Of a stretch of 64,000 nt of DNA, positions 8,632 through 17,090 are shown in pieces (positions within the stretch are counted from its first letter, which is position 1; every line of letters begins with the position of its first letter). The position numbers and the translations under genes were made by a program. The stretch comes from Burkholderia sp. Bp9143 (lineage in GTDB: Bacteria; Pseudomonadota; Gammaproteobacteria; Burkholderiales; Burkholderiaceae). The notes under the pieces were generated by a model. It was not told the origin of the DNA. It worked only from the letters and a program-made list of their open reading frames with translations, and searched no databases. The stretch spans positions 1 to 64,000 of the forward strand of contig NZ_QTPO01000037.1 of the NCBI RefSeq assembly GCF_003853645.1, in the 5' to 3' direction.

Positions 8632-9957
8632 TTACGCGGTACGTGTGCCGCGCGGCAGCGCATCGTCCGCCTTGCCGGGCGCGCCCGCATCGTCGATGCT
8701 GACGCGGCGCGAGATCAGCCACACGCACACCGACGACAGCATGGCGGCGCTCATGTACTGGATCGCGAGCGGCCACCATTGCGGCGCGGTGTTCTGTGCG
8801 ATCAGCGTGGCGACGAGCGGCGTGAGGCCGCCGGCGATCGCGCCGCACACCTGGTACGCGATCGAGATCGCCGTGTAGCGGATGCGCGCGATGAAGATGC
8901 CGCTGACGAAACCCGCGACCACCGAGTAGTAGCCCGATTCCGCGAGCGTCGCGAGGCCGACGCCGACCGTGATCGACAGCGGCGTGCCCATGTGCACGAG
9001 CGGCAGCATCACGAACGGCACGATCGCGGCCCAGGCGCCGGTGATCAGCAGCACGCGCGTCGTGCCGAAGCGCTGCGCGAGGAACGCGGCCGCGAGCTGC
9101 ACGACGAACTGCAGCACGGCGACGATCGTCATGCAATGCAGCACCATCGACCGGTCGAGCGACAGGAACTGCGTCGCGTAGCTGATCATGAAGATGTTGC
9201 TGAAATACACGCCGGCGATCCCGTACACGTTCGCGCCGATCGCGAGCAGCAGCAGCGGCCAGTACTTGAGCGCTTCGCGCACCGGGTTTTGCGCGGTGTT
9301 GCCGCTTTTCCTGACTTCCTCGAACTCGGGCGATTCGGACACGCTCGCGCGGATCACGAAGCCGACCGCCAGCAGCACGGCGCTCGCGAGGAACGGCACG
9401 CGCCAGCCCCAGCTCATCATGTCGTCTTTCGACAGCGTGCTGATCGCGCCGAACGCGAGCATCGACAGGATCAGGCCGCTCGCGCTGCCGAGCTGCGCGA
9501 ACGACGCGAAGAACGTGCGCTTGCCTTCGGGCGCATGCTCGCCGGCGAGCAGCACCGCGCCGCCCCATTCGCCGCCGACCGCGATGCCTTGCAGCACGCG
9601 CATCAGCACCAGCAGGATCGGTGCGATCACACCGGCCTGCGCATGGGTCGGCAGCAGGCCGATCGCGACCGTCGACACGGCCATCAGCATCAGCGTCGCG
9701 AGCAGCGAGCGCTTGCGGCCGAAGCGGTCGCCGAGATAGCCGAACATCACGCCGCCGAGCGGCCGCGCGAAGAAGCCGACCGCGAACGAGCCGAACGACG
9801 CGAGCAGGCTGACGAAACGGCTTTCACCGGGGAAGAACAACGGCCCGAACACGATGGCGGCGGCGGTCGCGTAGCTATAGAAGTCGTACCACTCGATCGT
9901 GGTGCCGACGAACGAAGCGAGCGCCGCCCGCTTCGGTTGCTTGACGGAAGTCCCCAT
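8632..9957 (-). CDS. MFS metabolite:H+ symporter (MHS family)
   Basis: 441 residues, 12 predicted helices. The N-terminal stretch FVGTTIEWYDFYSYATAAAI and the loop ARPLGGVMFGYLGDRFGRK are signatures of the metabolite:proton symporter family (KgtP, ProP and ShiA relatives), importers of organic acids, betaines and similar solutes. GEWGGAVLLAGEHAPEGKR is also typical. An AGGAG ribosome site lies before ATG at 9957. The stop codon of the guanidinobutyrase gene lies only 53 bp upstream on the same strand, so the two are probably co-transcribed, making a guanidino compound such as 4-guanidinobutyrate a plausible substrate. That substrate is inferred from context only. Confidence 0.85.
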   Translation of the reverse strand: MGTSVKQPKRAALASFVGTTIEWYDFYSYATAAAIVFGPLFFPGESRFVSLLASFGSFAVGFFARPLGGVMFGYLGDRFGRKRSLLATLMLMAVSTVAIGLLPTHAQAGVIAPILLVLMRVLQGIAVGGEWGGAVLLAGEHAPEGKRTFFASFAQLGSASGLILSMLAFGAISTLSKDDMMSWGWRVPFLASAVLLAVGFVIRASVSESPEFEEVRKSGNTAQNPVREALKYWPLLLLAIGANVYGIAGVYFSNIFMISYATQFLSLDRSMVLHCMTIVAVLQFVVQLAAAFLAQRFGTTRVLLITGAWAAIVPFVMLPLVHMGTPLSITVGVGLATLAESGYYSVVAGFVSGIFIARIRYTAISIAYQVCGAIAGGLTPLVATLIAQNTAPQWWPLAIQYMSAAMLSSVCVWLISRRVSIDDAGAPGKADDALPRGTRTA

Positions 9958-10010
9958 CTGTTATGTGCTCCTCTGGAATCCTCTGATCTGGAATAGGTCG
10001 TGTGCCGGGA

Positions 10011-10967
10011 TCAGTCGCGATAGGCGACGCCGGGCAGCACGCACAGCAGCTCGTACGCGAGGTTCGCGCCGAGCAGGGCCGTGGTGCCGAACGGATCGTA
10101 CGGCGGCGCGACTTCGACGAGATCGCAGCCGACGATGTTCAGCCCCTTCGCGCCGCGGATGATCTCGAGCGCCTGCGGTACCGTGAGGCCCGCGATTTCC
10201 GGCGTGCCGGTGCCCGGCGCGTAGGCCGGGTCGATGCCGTCGATGTCGAAGCTGATGTAGACGGGCGTATCGCCGATGCGCGCGCGCACTTCCTCCATCA
10301 GCGGCGCGAGCGACTTGTTCCAGCATTCCTCGGCCTGGACCACGCGGAAGCCCTGCTCGCGGCACCAGTCGAAATCCTCGGCGGCATAGCCGGTGCCGCG
10401 CAGGCCGATCTGCGTGACCTTGTCGCCGTGCAGCAGGCCTTCCTCGACCGCGCGGCGGAACGGCGTGCCGTGCGCGATCTTTTCGCCCATCATCGTATCG
10501 TTCACGTCGGCGTGTGCATCGACGTGGATCAATGCAACCTTGCCATGCTTGCGGTGGATCGCACGCAGGATCGGCAGCGCGATCGTATGGTCGCCGCCGA
10601 GCGTGATCGGCTTGCAGTCGTGCTCGAGAATCGCGTCGTATGCGGCCTCGATGCGCGCGATGGAATCGTGCAGGTTGTACGGGTTGATCGCGACGTCGCC
10701 GATGTCGGCGACCTGCAGCGAATCGAACGGCGCTGCGCGCGTGGCCATGTTGTACGGGCGCAGCAGCACGGATTCCGTGCGGATCTGGCGCGGGCCGAAG
10801 CGCGCGCCGGTGCGGTTGGAGGTGCCGAGGTCGAACGGCACGCCGACGAAGCAGGCGTCGAGCCCGGCGGCGCTCGCCACGTGCGGCAGGCGCATCATCG
10901 TCGCGATGCCGCCGCAGCGCGGCATTTCATTGCCGCCGAGCGGCTGGAAATGGGTGTGGTCGTTCAT
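10011..10967 (-). CDS. gbuA: Guanidinobutyrase (agmatinase/ureohydrolase family)
   Basis: 318 residues from ATG at 10967 (MNDHTHFQPLGGNEMPRCGG); 12 further upstream codons are open but unlike the family. The binuclear manganese site is complete: LGGDHT, HVDAHADVND, and SFDIDGIDPA. The wording of the sequence (PLGGNEMPRxGGIATM, VADIGDVAINPYNL, GEKIAHGTPFRRAVEEGLL) is closer to Pseudomonas GbuA, which hydrolyses 4-guanidinobutyrate to urea and GABA in the arginine dehydrogenase pathway, than to SpeB agmatinase. A divergent LysR regulator mirrors the gbuA-gbuR arrangement. An agmatinase role cannot be excluded from sequence alone. Confidence 0.85.
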   Translation of the reverse strand: MNDHTHFQPLGGNEMPRCGGIATMMRLPHVASAAGLDACFVGVPFDLGTSNRTGARFGPRQIRTESVLLRPYNMATRAAPFDSLQVADIGDVAINPYNLHDSIARIEAAYDAILEHDCKPITLGGDHTIALPILRAIHRKHGKVALIHVDAHADVNDTMMGEKIAHGTPFRRAVEEGLLHGDKVTQIGLRGTGYAAEDFDWCREQGFRVVQAEECWNKSLAPLMEEVRARIGDTPVYISFDIDGIDPAYAPGTGTPEIAGLTVPQALEIIRGAKGLNIVGCDLVEVAPPYDPFGTTALLGANLAYELLCVLPGVAYRD

Positions 10968-11070
10968 GGGCTTGTCTCTTCCGATGTGGGGTTGCCGTAT
11001 CATTCGACGCGGCCTGGCACATAGTTTTACGCGTCACGCCGGAAAGAAGAATGCGAAGATATCGACGTAA

Positions 11071-11090
11071 ACATCGATTTCCATCGATGT
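11071..11090. promoter_or_regulatory. Candidate LysR-regulator operator between gbuA and its regulator
   Basis: Perfect 8-bp inverted repeat ACATCGAT (11071-11078) and ATCGATGT (11083-11090) with a 4-bp spacer, in the 139-bp gap between the divergent genes and 16 bp before the GTG start of the LysR gene. It fits the palindromic T-N11-A style of LysR boxes and could serve autoregulation as well as gbuA activation. Confidence 0.6.
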
Positions 11091-11106
11091 ATGGAAGGGG
11101 GATAAC

Positions 11107-12021
11107 GTGCTCGGGAATCTGTCGACCCTCGATCTGCGGTTGATCCGCGTGTTTCTCGCGGTCACGGACGCGGGCGGCGTGTCGGCCGCGCAGGCGATGC
11201 TGAACGTCGGCCAGTCGACGATCAGCGCGCAACTGTCGTCGCTCGAGACGCGGCTCGGCTACCGGCTCTGCGAGCGCGGCCGCAGCGGCTTCCGGCTCAC
11301 GCCGAAAGGCGAGCGGTTCCACGCGATGAGCCGCAAGCTGCTCGCCGCGCTCGACGAATTCGGGATGGCGGCGCGACACATGGACCGCCAGCTGGTCGGT
11401 ACGCTGCATATCGGCCTGATCGGCCATACGCCGGTCAGCCAGAACGCGCGGATCGCCGAGGCGATCGCCGCGTTTCGCACGCGCGACGAGGCCGTGCGTT
11501 TCTCGATCTCGGTGCGCGCGCCGGGCGATCTCGAGGAGAAGCTGCTGAGCGACGAGATCCAGATCGCGGTCGGCTACTTCTGGCATCGCGTGCCGTCGCT
11601 GCACTACACGCCGCTGTTCATCGAGCGGCAGGTCGCATACTGCGGCCGCGGCCATCCGCTGTTCGAACGTGCCGGCGCGCTGACGCCGGACGATGTCGCC
11701 GGATTCGAGTGGGCCTGGCGCTCGTATCCGCTGCCGGAGGCGCAGATGTCGACGACGCCCGATCGCGTGACCGCGACCGCCGACAACATGGAGGCCGTCG
11801 CGCTGCTGATCCTGTCTGGCCATCACCTCGGCTACCTGCCGCAGCACTTCGCGGCGCCGTATGTCGCGCAGGGATTGCTCGCGCCGCTCAATCCGGAGCA
11901 ACTGCGCTACGACGTCACGTTCCACATGGTCGTGGCGCGCGACGGGCGCGGCGATCCGCTCGTCGAAGCGTTTCTCGAGGATCTCGAACGCGCGCACCAG
12001 TCGCCCGACATCGTCACGTAG
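11107..12021 (+). CDS. LysR-type transcriptional regulator (GbuR-like by position)
   Basis: 304 residues, GTG start at 11107 behind a good AAGGGGG ribosome site. N-terminal winged helix-turn-helix (residues 6-65, VSAAQAMLNVGQSTISAQLS), then a periplasmic-binding-protein-like effector domain. It is divergent from the guanidinobutyrase gene, so it probably activates guanidinobutyrate catabolism. In Pseudomonas the gbuA regulator GbuR is also a LysR protein. The effector is inferred, not seen. Confidence 0.85.
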   Translation: MLGNLSTLDLRLIRVFLAVTDAGGVSAAQAMLNVGQSTISAQLSSLETRLGYRLCERGRSGFRLTPKGERFHAMSRKLLAALDEFGMAARHMDRQLVGTLHIGLIGHTPVSQNARIAEAIAAFRTRDEAVRFSISVRAPGDLEEKLLSDEIQIAVGYFWHRVPSLHYTPLFIERQVAYCGRGHPLFERAGALTPDDVAGFEWAWRSYPLPEAQMSTTPDRVTATADNMEAVALLILSGHHLGYLPQHFAAPYVAQGLLAPLNPEQLRYDVTFHMVVARDGRGDPLVEAFLEDLERAHQSPDIVT

Positions 12022-12196
12022 GCGGACGAATCTCGGCGCGCACGCCAGTTGCACGACATCGTCGTGCAGGCCCGACGACGTCGACAATGTGAACAAGCGT
12101 TACGCCGGCGTGCCCGGTCATGGCCCGCATCGAAACGCGTCGACGTGACGGGTCGAGTGTCCGTCGTGCGCGGCCTTCCGTCCGGGGCCGCCCGCA

Positions 12197-12661
12197 TCAC
12201 GGCACCGGCAACCCCGCATCGTGCTTCACCTCCCGCAACGACAGCGCCGATTCGATCGACGTGACGCCCGGCAGCATCCGCAGCGAGTCGCGCAGGAACG
12301 TGCCGTAGTCGTCCAGATCGCGCGCGACCACCTGCAGCAGGTAGTCGGCCGTGCCCGCGACGTTGTGGCACGCGAGGATCCGCTCGATGCCAAGCACTTC
12401 CCGTTCGAACCGGTCGGCGACCTTGCGGTCGTGCGTCGCGAACCGCACGAGCACGAATGCGACCACGCCGAAGCCGAGCGCCTGGCGCGACAGCTGCGCG
12501 CGGTAGCGCTCGATGTAGCCGTCGTTTTCGAGACGTTTCAGGCGCCGTGCGCACGGCGTCTCGGACAGGCCGACGGAATCGGCGAGGCGCGCGATCGGCA
12601 GGCGGCCGTCGCGCTGCACCGCGGCGAGGATCGCGCGATCGGTTTTGTCGAGTTCGGTCAT
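12197..12661 (-). CDS. Lrp/AsnC-family transcriptional regulator
   Basis: 154 residues, normal for the family. N-terminal helix-turn-helix (residues 4-60: LDKTDRAILAAVQRDGRLP, then LADSVGLSETPCARRLKRLE), followed by the alpha-beta RAM ligand domain with the GTADYLLQVVARDLDDYGTF segment. It is divergent from a LysE/RhtB exporter gene 134 bp away, a frequent pairing in which the regulator senses an amino acid and switches its export. A strong inverted repeat lies in the shared spacer. Confidence 0.9.
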   Translation of the reverse strand: MTELDKTDRAILAAVQRDGRLPIARLADSVGLSETPCARRLKRLENDGYIERYRAQLSRQALGFGVVAFVLVRFATHDRKVADRFEREVLGIERILACHNVAGTADYLLQVVARDLDDYGTFLRDSLRMLPGVTSIESALSLREVKHDAGLPVP

Positions 12662-12664
12662 GTT

Positions 12665-12708
12665 GGCGGAATCCTTTTCTGTATTCCGTGATTGTGGCGG
12701 ATTCCGCC
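12665..12708. promoter_or_regulatory. Paired inverted repeats, candidate Lrp-type operator
   Basis: A perfect 10-bp inverted repeat, GGCGGAATCC (12665-12674) and GGATTCCGCC (12699-12708), has arms 34 bp apart start to start. The right arm is itself part of the palindrome GGCGGATTCCGCC (12696-12708). It starts only 4 bp from the regulator start codon. Helically phased symmetric sites fit an Lrp-like octamer wrapping DNA between the divergent genes. Confidence 0.6.
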
Positions 12709-12795
12709 ATGAATCGCCAATCCTGAGCCAAAGATGGCCAATAATCCCTCCACCTTCAGCGGCAACATATCGTCATTGAAGGACGGGGGCAGACC

Positions 12796-13416
12796 ATGAT
12801 TTCCACGCATTTGCTGTTGATTTATCTGGCCGCGCTGGCGGCCATCTACGCGGTGCCCGGGCCCGACATGGCGCTCGTGCTGCAGACCAGCATCGGCCGC
12901 GGCGTGCGCCCGGGCATGGCGGCGGCGGCCGGCCTGTCGCTGTCGCGCACCGCGCACGTGACGCTGTCCGCCTGTGGCGTCGCGGCGCTGATCCGCAGCG
13001 CGCCGTGGCTGTACGAGGTGATCCGCTACGGCGGCGCGCTCTATCTCGCGTACGTCGCGATCCAGGTGTTCCGTTCGCCCGTGTTCGCGCTCGGCGACGG
13101 CGACGCGGCGGCGGGCGAGTTGCGGCAGTCGTTCTTCAAGGGGCTGCTGACGAACCTGCTGAATCCGAAGGCACTCCTGTTCTGCTCGGTGCTGCTGCCG
13201 CAGTTCGTGCGCCCCGAGGCCGGGCCCGTCGTGTGGCAGATGTTCGAGCTCGGCGCGTTGCTCGTCGCGGCCGGCGTATGTTTCGACCTCGCCTGCGTGT
13301 TCGGCGCGTCGCGCATCGCGGCGTGGATGCGCGCGCATCCGCTCGCGCAGACGGTCCAGCGCTGGACGTTTTCCGCCGCGCTGATCGGGTTCGCGCTGCG
13401 CCTGTCGATGGACTGA
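12796..13416 (+). CDS. LysE/RhtB-family amino acid exporter
   Basis: 206 residues, six predicted helices. The family hallmark is present near the N-terminus: IYAVPGPDMALVLQTSIGRGVRPGMAAAAGL, followed mid-protein by FFKGLLTNLLNPKALLFCSVLLPQFV. These inner-membrane proteins export amino acids or homoserine lactones. ATG at 12796 follows GGGGGCAGACC. The neighbouring divergent Lrp-type gene is the likely regulator. The substrate is unknown. Confidence 0.88.
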   Translation: MISTHLLLIYLAALAAIYAVPGPDMALVLQTSIGRGVRPGMAAAAGLSLSRTAHVTLSACGVAALIRSAPWLYEVIRYGGALYLAYVAIQVFRSPVFALGDGDAAAGELRQSFFKGLLTNLLNPKALLFCSVLLPQFVRPEAGPVVWQMFELGALLVAAGVCFDLACVFGASRIAAWMRAHPLAQTVQRWTFSAALIGFALRLSMD

Positions 13417-13676
13417 GTTGCTTCATCGCATCGCCGCCGCGCGGGTCGACAGGCCGCACGGTGGCGCTGCGCCGATCGGTACGGACCGCGTGCAAGGCCG
13501 GTCTTCGCGCGCATGCGCCCGCCGCAGAAGGGCGTGCGCGCAAATCATCTGACTGATCTAAACTCCCCTTAACCTCGCGCTTTCGCGAACCGACTGACCG
13601 AACGGAACCGTCTCCCGCCGGCCCTGTCCGATTTCCTGGCTGTTCCGTGCAACGCGGTACCAAGGAGGGTCTGAAC

Positions 13677-15266
13677 ATGGCAAGGCATCTTCACGCCGAC
13701 CGTGAACCCCGAATCGTCGCCGAGTCCAAGTGCCTCGGCCCGTGCGATCCGGCAGAACGCATTCACGTCACGATCATGTTGCGGCGGCAGGAAGAAGGGC
13801 AACTCGATACGTTGGTCCACCAGCTCGCCACCGGCGACGCACAGGCGAAACCGCTGTCGCGCGAAGCGTTCGCGCAGCGTTTCTCCGCCAATCCCGACGA
13901 CATCCGCAAGACCGAGGACTTCGCGCGTCGTCACCAGCTGACGGTCGATCGCGTCGATCCGGTCGAAAGCGTCGTCGTGCTGTCCGGCTCGATTCAGCAG
14001 TTCGAAGCGGCATTCGGCGTGAAGCTCGAGCGTTTCGAGCATCGCGCGATCGGCCAGTATCGCGGCCGCTCGGGCCCGATCGCGCTGCCGGACGAGCTCG
14101 GCGATGCCGTCACGGCCGTGCTCGGCCTCGACAGCCGTCCGCAGGCGCGGCCGCACTTTCGGCTGCGCCCGCCGTTCCAGCCCGCGCGCGGCGCCGCCGG
14201 CGTCACGTTCACGCCGATCCAGCTCGCGTCGCTGTACGGCTTTCCGGCCGGCGACGGTGCCGGGCAATGCATCGCGATCGTCGAACTCGGCGGTGGCTAT
14301 CGCGCGGCCGATATCCAGCAGTATTTCCGCGGGCTCGGCATCGGCACGCCGCCGACGCTCGTCGACGTGAACGTCGGCACCGGCCGCAATGCGCCGACCG
14401 GCGAGGCGAACGGCCCGGACGGCGAAGTCGCGCTCGACATCGAGATCGCCGGTGCGATCGCACCGGCCGCGAAGATCGCCGTCTACTTCGCGCCGAACAG
14501 CGACGCAGGCTTCATCCAGGCCGTCAACGCGGCCGTCAGCGACAAGACCAACCGGCCGTCGGTGATCTCGATCAGCTGGGGCGGGCCGGAAGCGATCTGG
14601 CAGGCGCAGTCGGCGCAGGCGTTCAACCGCGTGCTGCAGGCGGCCGCGGCGCAGGGGGTCACGGTGTGCGCGGCGTCGGGCGATAGCGGCTCGGGTGACG
14701 GGCTGCAGGACGGCACGGATCACGTCGACTTCCCGGCGTCGAGCCCGTACGTGCTCGGCTGCGGCGGCACGCAACTCGATGCGCTGCCCGGGCAGGGCAT
14801 TCGCAGCGAGGTCACGTGGAACGACGAGGCGGCCGGCGGCGGCGCGGGCGGCGGTGGCGTCAGCACGCTGTTCGACCTGCCGGCCTGGCAGCAGGGGCTG
14901 ACCGTCGCGCTCGCCGACGGCAGCACCACACCGCTCGCGAAGCGCGGCGTGCCGGACGTCGCCGGCGATGCATCGCCGCAGACGGGCTACGAGGTGTCGG
15001 TCGCCGGCACGGCCGCGGTGATGGGCGGCACGAGCGCGGTCGCGCCGCTGTGGGCCGCGCTGATCGCACGGATCAACGCGGCGGCCGGCGCATCGGCCGG
15101 CTGGATCAATCCGGCGCTGTACAAGAATCCGGGCGCGCTGCGCGACGTCACGAAAGGCTCGAACGGCAGGTATGCAGCCGCGTCCGGCTGGGATGCGTGC
15201 ACGGGCCTCGGCAGTCCCGACGGCCCGAAACTCGCGGCGATCCTCGCGCGCAAGCCGTCGAGCTGA
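13677..15266 (+). CDS. Sedolisin (S53) serine-carboxyl peptidase with prodomain
   Basis: 529 residues from ATG at 13677, with a perfect AAGGAGG ribosome site 8 bases upstream. The N-terminal 170 residues form a pro-kumamolisin activation domain; the remainder is a subtilisin-fold catalytic domain. The catalytic set is complete: Glu250 and Asp254 in GEVALDIEIAGAIAP, oxyanion Asp336 in ASGDSG, and Ser453 in GGTSAVAPLW. A calcium site typical of the family follows (GWDACTGLGSPDG). Sedolisins act at acid pH. I see no signal peptide at the N-terminus (MARHLHADREPR), so export or activation needs another route. A second acid-type peptidase gene lies immediately downstream. Confidence 0.93.
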   Translation: MARHLHADREPRIVAESKCLGPCDPAERIHVTIMLRRQEEGQLDTLVHQLATGDAQAKPLSREAFAQRFSANPDDIRKTEDFARRHQLTVDRVDPVESVVVLSGSIQQFEAAFGVKLERFEHRAIGQYRGRSGPIALPDELGDAVTAVLGLDSRPQARPHFRLRPPFQPARGAAGVTFTPIQLASLYGFPAGDGAGQCIAIVELGGGYRAADIQQYFRGLGIGTPPTLVDVNVGTGRNAPTGEANGPDGEVALDIEIAGAIAPAAKIAVYFAPNSDAGFIQAVNAAVSDKTNRPSVISISWGGPEAIWQAQSAQAFNRVLQAAAAQGVTVCAASGDSGSGDGLQDGTDHVDFPASSPYVLGCGGTQLDALPGQGIRSEVTWNDEAAGGGAGGGGVSTLFDLPAWQQGLTVALADGSTTPLAKRGVPDVAGDASPQTGYEVSVAGTAAVMGGTSAVAPLWAALIARINAAAGASAGWINPALYKNPGALRDVTKGSNGRYAAASGWDACTGLGSPDGPKLAAILARKPSS

Positions 15267-15291
15267 CGCGCCGGCACGGACCTTCTTATGC

Positions 15292-15320
15292 GACGCGGGT
15301 TTCCTGCCCGCGTCTTTTTT
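15292..15320 (+). terminator. Intrinsic terminator between sedolisin and S10 peptidase genes
   Basis: Perfect 8-bp stem GACGCGGG (15292-15299) and CCCGCGTC (15307-15314), 7-base loop, followed by six T. It ends just 19 bases before the S10 peptidase start codon, directly ahead of that gene's ribosome site (CCAGGAG), leaving no room for a promoter after it. It may therefore act as an attenuator or a leaky terminator. Confidence 0.85.
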
Positions 15321-15339
15321 CACCTCCAGGAGCAGCACG

Positions 15340-17016
15340 ATGGGCATCGATTCCGCATCCTCCGGCGGCGTGTATCCGCTGCATCACGGCGACCACAATT
15401 CGCATGGCGTGCCGCCGACCATCAGTCCGGTCGCGTTGAGCCACGGCCGCGACCAGCCGTTCTTCGATCCGGTCGCGTATGGCAACGGCCCCGACGACTC
15501 GGTGACCGACACAACCGAAGCGGCTGCGATCACGCACCATACGATCCTGATCGACGGCAAGCGCATCGCGTACACGGCGACGGCCGGCCATCTCGTGACG
15601 GTCGACCCGAGCAGTTCGCAGCCGGCCGCGAAGCTCTTCTACGTCGCGTTCACGGCCGACGGCGCGAAGGAGGAAACGCGGCCCGTCACGTTCTTCTACA
15701 ACGGCGGGCCCGGGTCGTCGTCGGTGTTCGTGCTGCTCGGCTCGTTCGCGCCGAAGCGCATCAAGACGTCGATGCCGGGGTTCACGCCGCCCGCGCCGTA
15801 CCAGATGGAAGACAACCCGGACAGCATGATCGACCACAGCGACCTGGTGTTCATCAACCCGGTCGGCACCGGCTATTCGGCGGCCGTCGCGCCGAACAAG
15901 AACCGCAATTTCTGGGGCGTCGACCAGGATGCGGATTCGCTGAAGCAGTTCATCAAGCGCTACCTGACGAAGAACAACCGCTGGAATTCGCCGAAATACC
16001 TGTTCGGCGAATCGTACGGCACCGCGCGCAGCTGCGTGCTCGCGTACAAGCTGCATGAGGACGGCGTCGACCTGAACGGCGTCACGCTGCAGTCGTCGAT
16101 CCTCGACTACCGGCAGGCCGGCAATCCGGTCGGCGCGCTGCCGACCGCGGCGGCCGACGCGTGGTATCACAAGAAGCTCGGCGTCAAGCCCGCGCCGACC
16201 GATCTCGGCACGTTCGTCGAGGAAGTCGCGCAGTTCGCGCGCACCGACTACCTGACCGCATTGCGCAACGTGCCGCATGCCGACCCGGCCGCCGTGCTGA
16301 AGCTGTCGGACTATACGGGCATCGACACGGCGACGCTGCAGACGTGGGGGCTCGACATCGCGGGTTACAACGCGCGCGGCAATTCGCTGTTCCTGACGAC
16401 GCTGCTGCAGGCGCAGGGGCTCGCGCTCGGGTCGTACGACGGGCGCGTGACCGGGATCTCGTCGGGCATCGCCGGCAAGGTCGATCCGAACTCGGGCGGC
16501 AACGATCCGACGATGACGGCCGTGACGGGCGTCTACACGGCGATGTGGAACAGCTACCTGAACGAGCAGCTGAAGTTCACGTCGAACTCCGCGTTCACGG
16601 ACCTGAACGACCAGGCGTTCCAGAACTGGGACTTCAGCCACATCGACCCGACCGGCGCGCAGCAGGGCATCGATGCGAAGGGGAACCTGATTCTCTATAC
16701 CGCGGGCGATCTCGCCGCGGTGATGGCGCTGAACGTCGACCTGAAGGTGTTGTCGGCGAACGGCTTGTACGATTTCGTCACGCCGTTCTACCAGACCGTG
16801 ATCGACCTGCAGCAGATGCCGCTCGAGGATCAGAAGGTGCGGCAGAACCTGTCCGCGCGCTTCTATCCGTCGGGGCACATGGTGTATCTCGACGGCGGGT
16901 CGCGCACCGCGCTCAAGCGCGATCTCGCGACGATGTACGACGCGACGGTCAGCGATACGGGCGCGCGGATGCGGATTCGCGCCCTGCAGGCGAAGAAGAC
17001 GGGCGGGCACGCGTAG
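15340..17016 (+). CDS. Serine carboxypeptidase-like protein (peptidase S10)
   Basis: 558 residues from ATG at 15340. The alpha/beta-hydrolase carboxypeptidase signatures are present: substrate-binding NGGPGSSSVFVLLG (121-134), FINPVGTGYSAA, nucleophile Ser225 in GESYGTAR, the acid in SANGLYDFVTP, and the base in YPSGHMVYLDGG. Family members remove C-terminal residues at acid pH. The N-terminus is His-rich (PLHHGDHNSHG) and shows no signal peptide. It directly follows the sedolisin gene in the same direction, though a strong terminator intervenes. An endo- plus carboxypeptidase pair for acid proteolysis is the natural reading, but where the enzymes act is unclear. Confidence 0.9.
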   Translation: MGIDSASSGGVYPLHHGDHNSHGVPPTISPVALSHGRDQPFFDPVAYGNGPDDSVTDTTEAAAITHHTILIDGKRIAYTATAGHLVTVDPSSSQPAAKLFYVAFTADGAKEETRPVTFFYNGGPGSSSVFVLLGSFAPKRIKTSMPGFTPPAPYQMEDNPDSMIDHSDLVFINPVGTGYSAAVAPNKNRNFWGVDQDADSLKQFIKRYLTKNNRWNSPKYLFGESYGTARSCVLAYKLHEDGVDLNGVTLQSSILDYRQAGNPVGALPTAAADAWYHKKLGVKPAPTDLGTFVEEVAQFARTDYLTALRNVPHADPAAVLKLSDYTGIDTATLQTWGLDIAGYNARGNSLFLTTLLQAQGLALGSYDGRVTGISSGIAGKVDPNSGGNDPTMTAVTGVYTAMWNSYLNEQLKFTSNSAFTDLNDQAFQNWDFSHIDPTGAQQGIDAKGNLILYTAGDLAAVMALNVDLKVLSANGLYDFVTPFYQTVIDLQQMPLEDQKVRQNLSARFYPSGHMVYLDGGSRTALKRDLATMYDATVSDTGARMRIRALQAKKTGGHA

Positions 17017-17090
17017 CGCTGCCCGTCATGCACGTGCCGCGCGCAACCGCCATGGTTCGCGCGCGCGGTGTTTTGGCCGGAGCGGCCGGC

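Noticed and set aside
6246-8690. 814-codon open frame on the minus strand opposite metE
   Set aside because: Arg/His/Asp-rich translation with no domain; it is the GC-rich antisense shadow of a certain gene.
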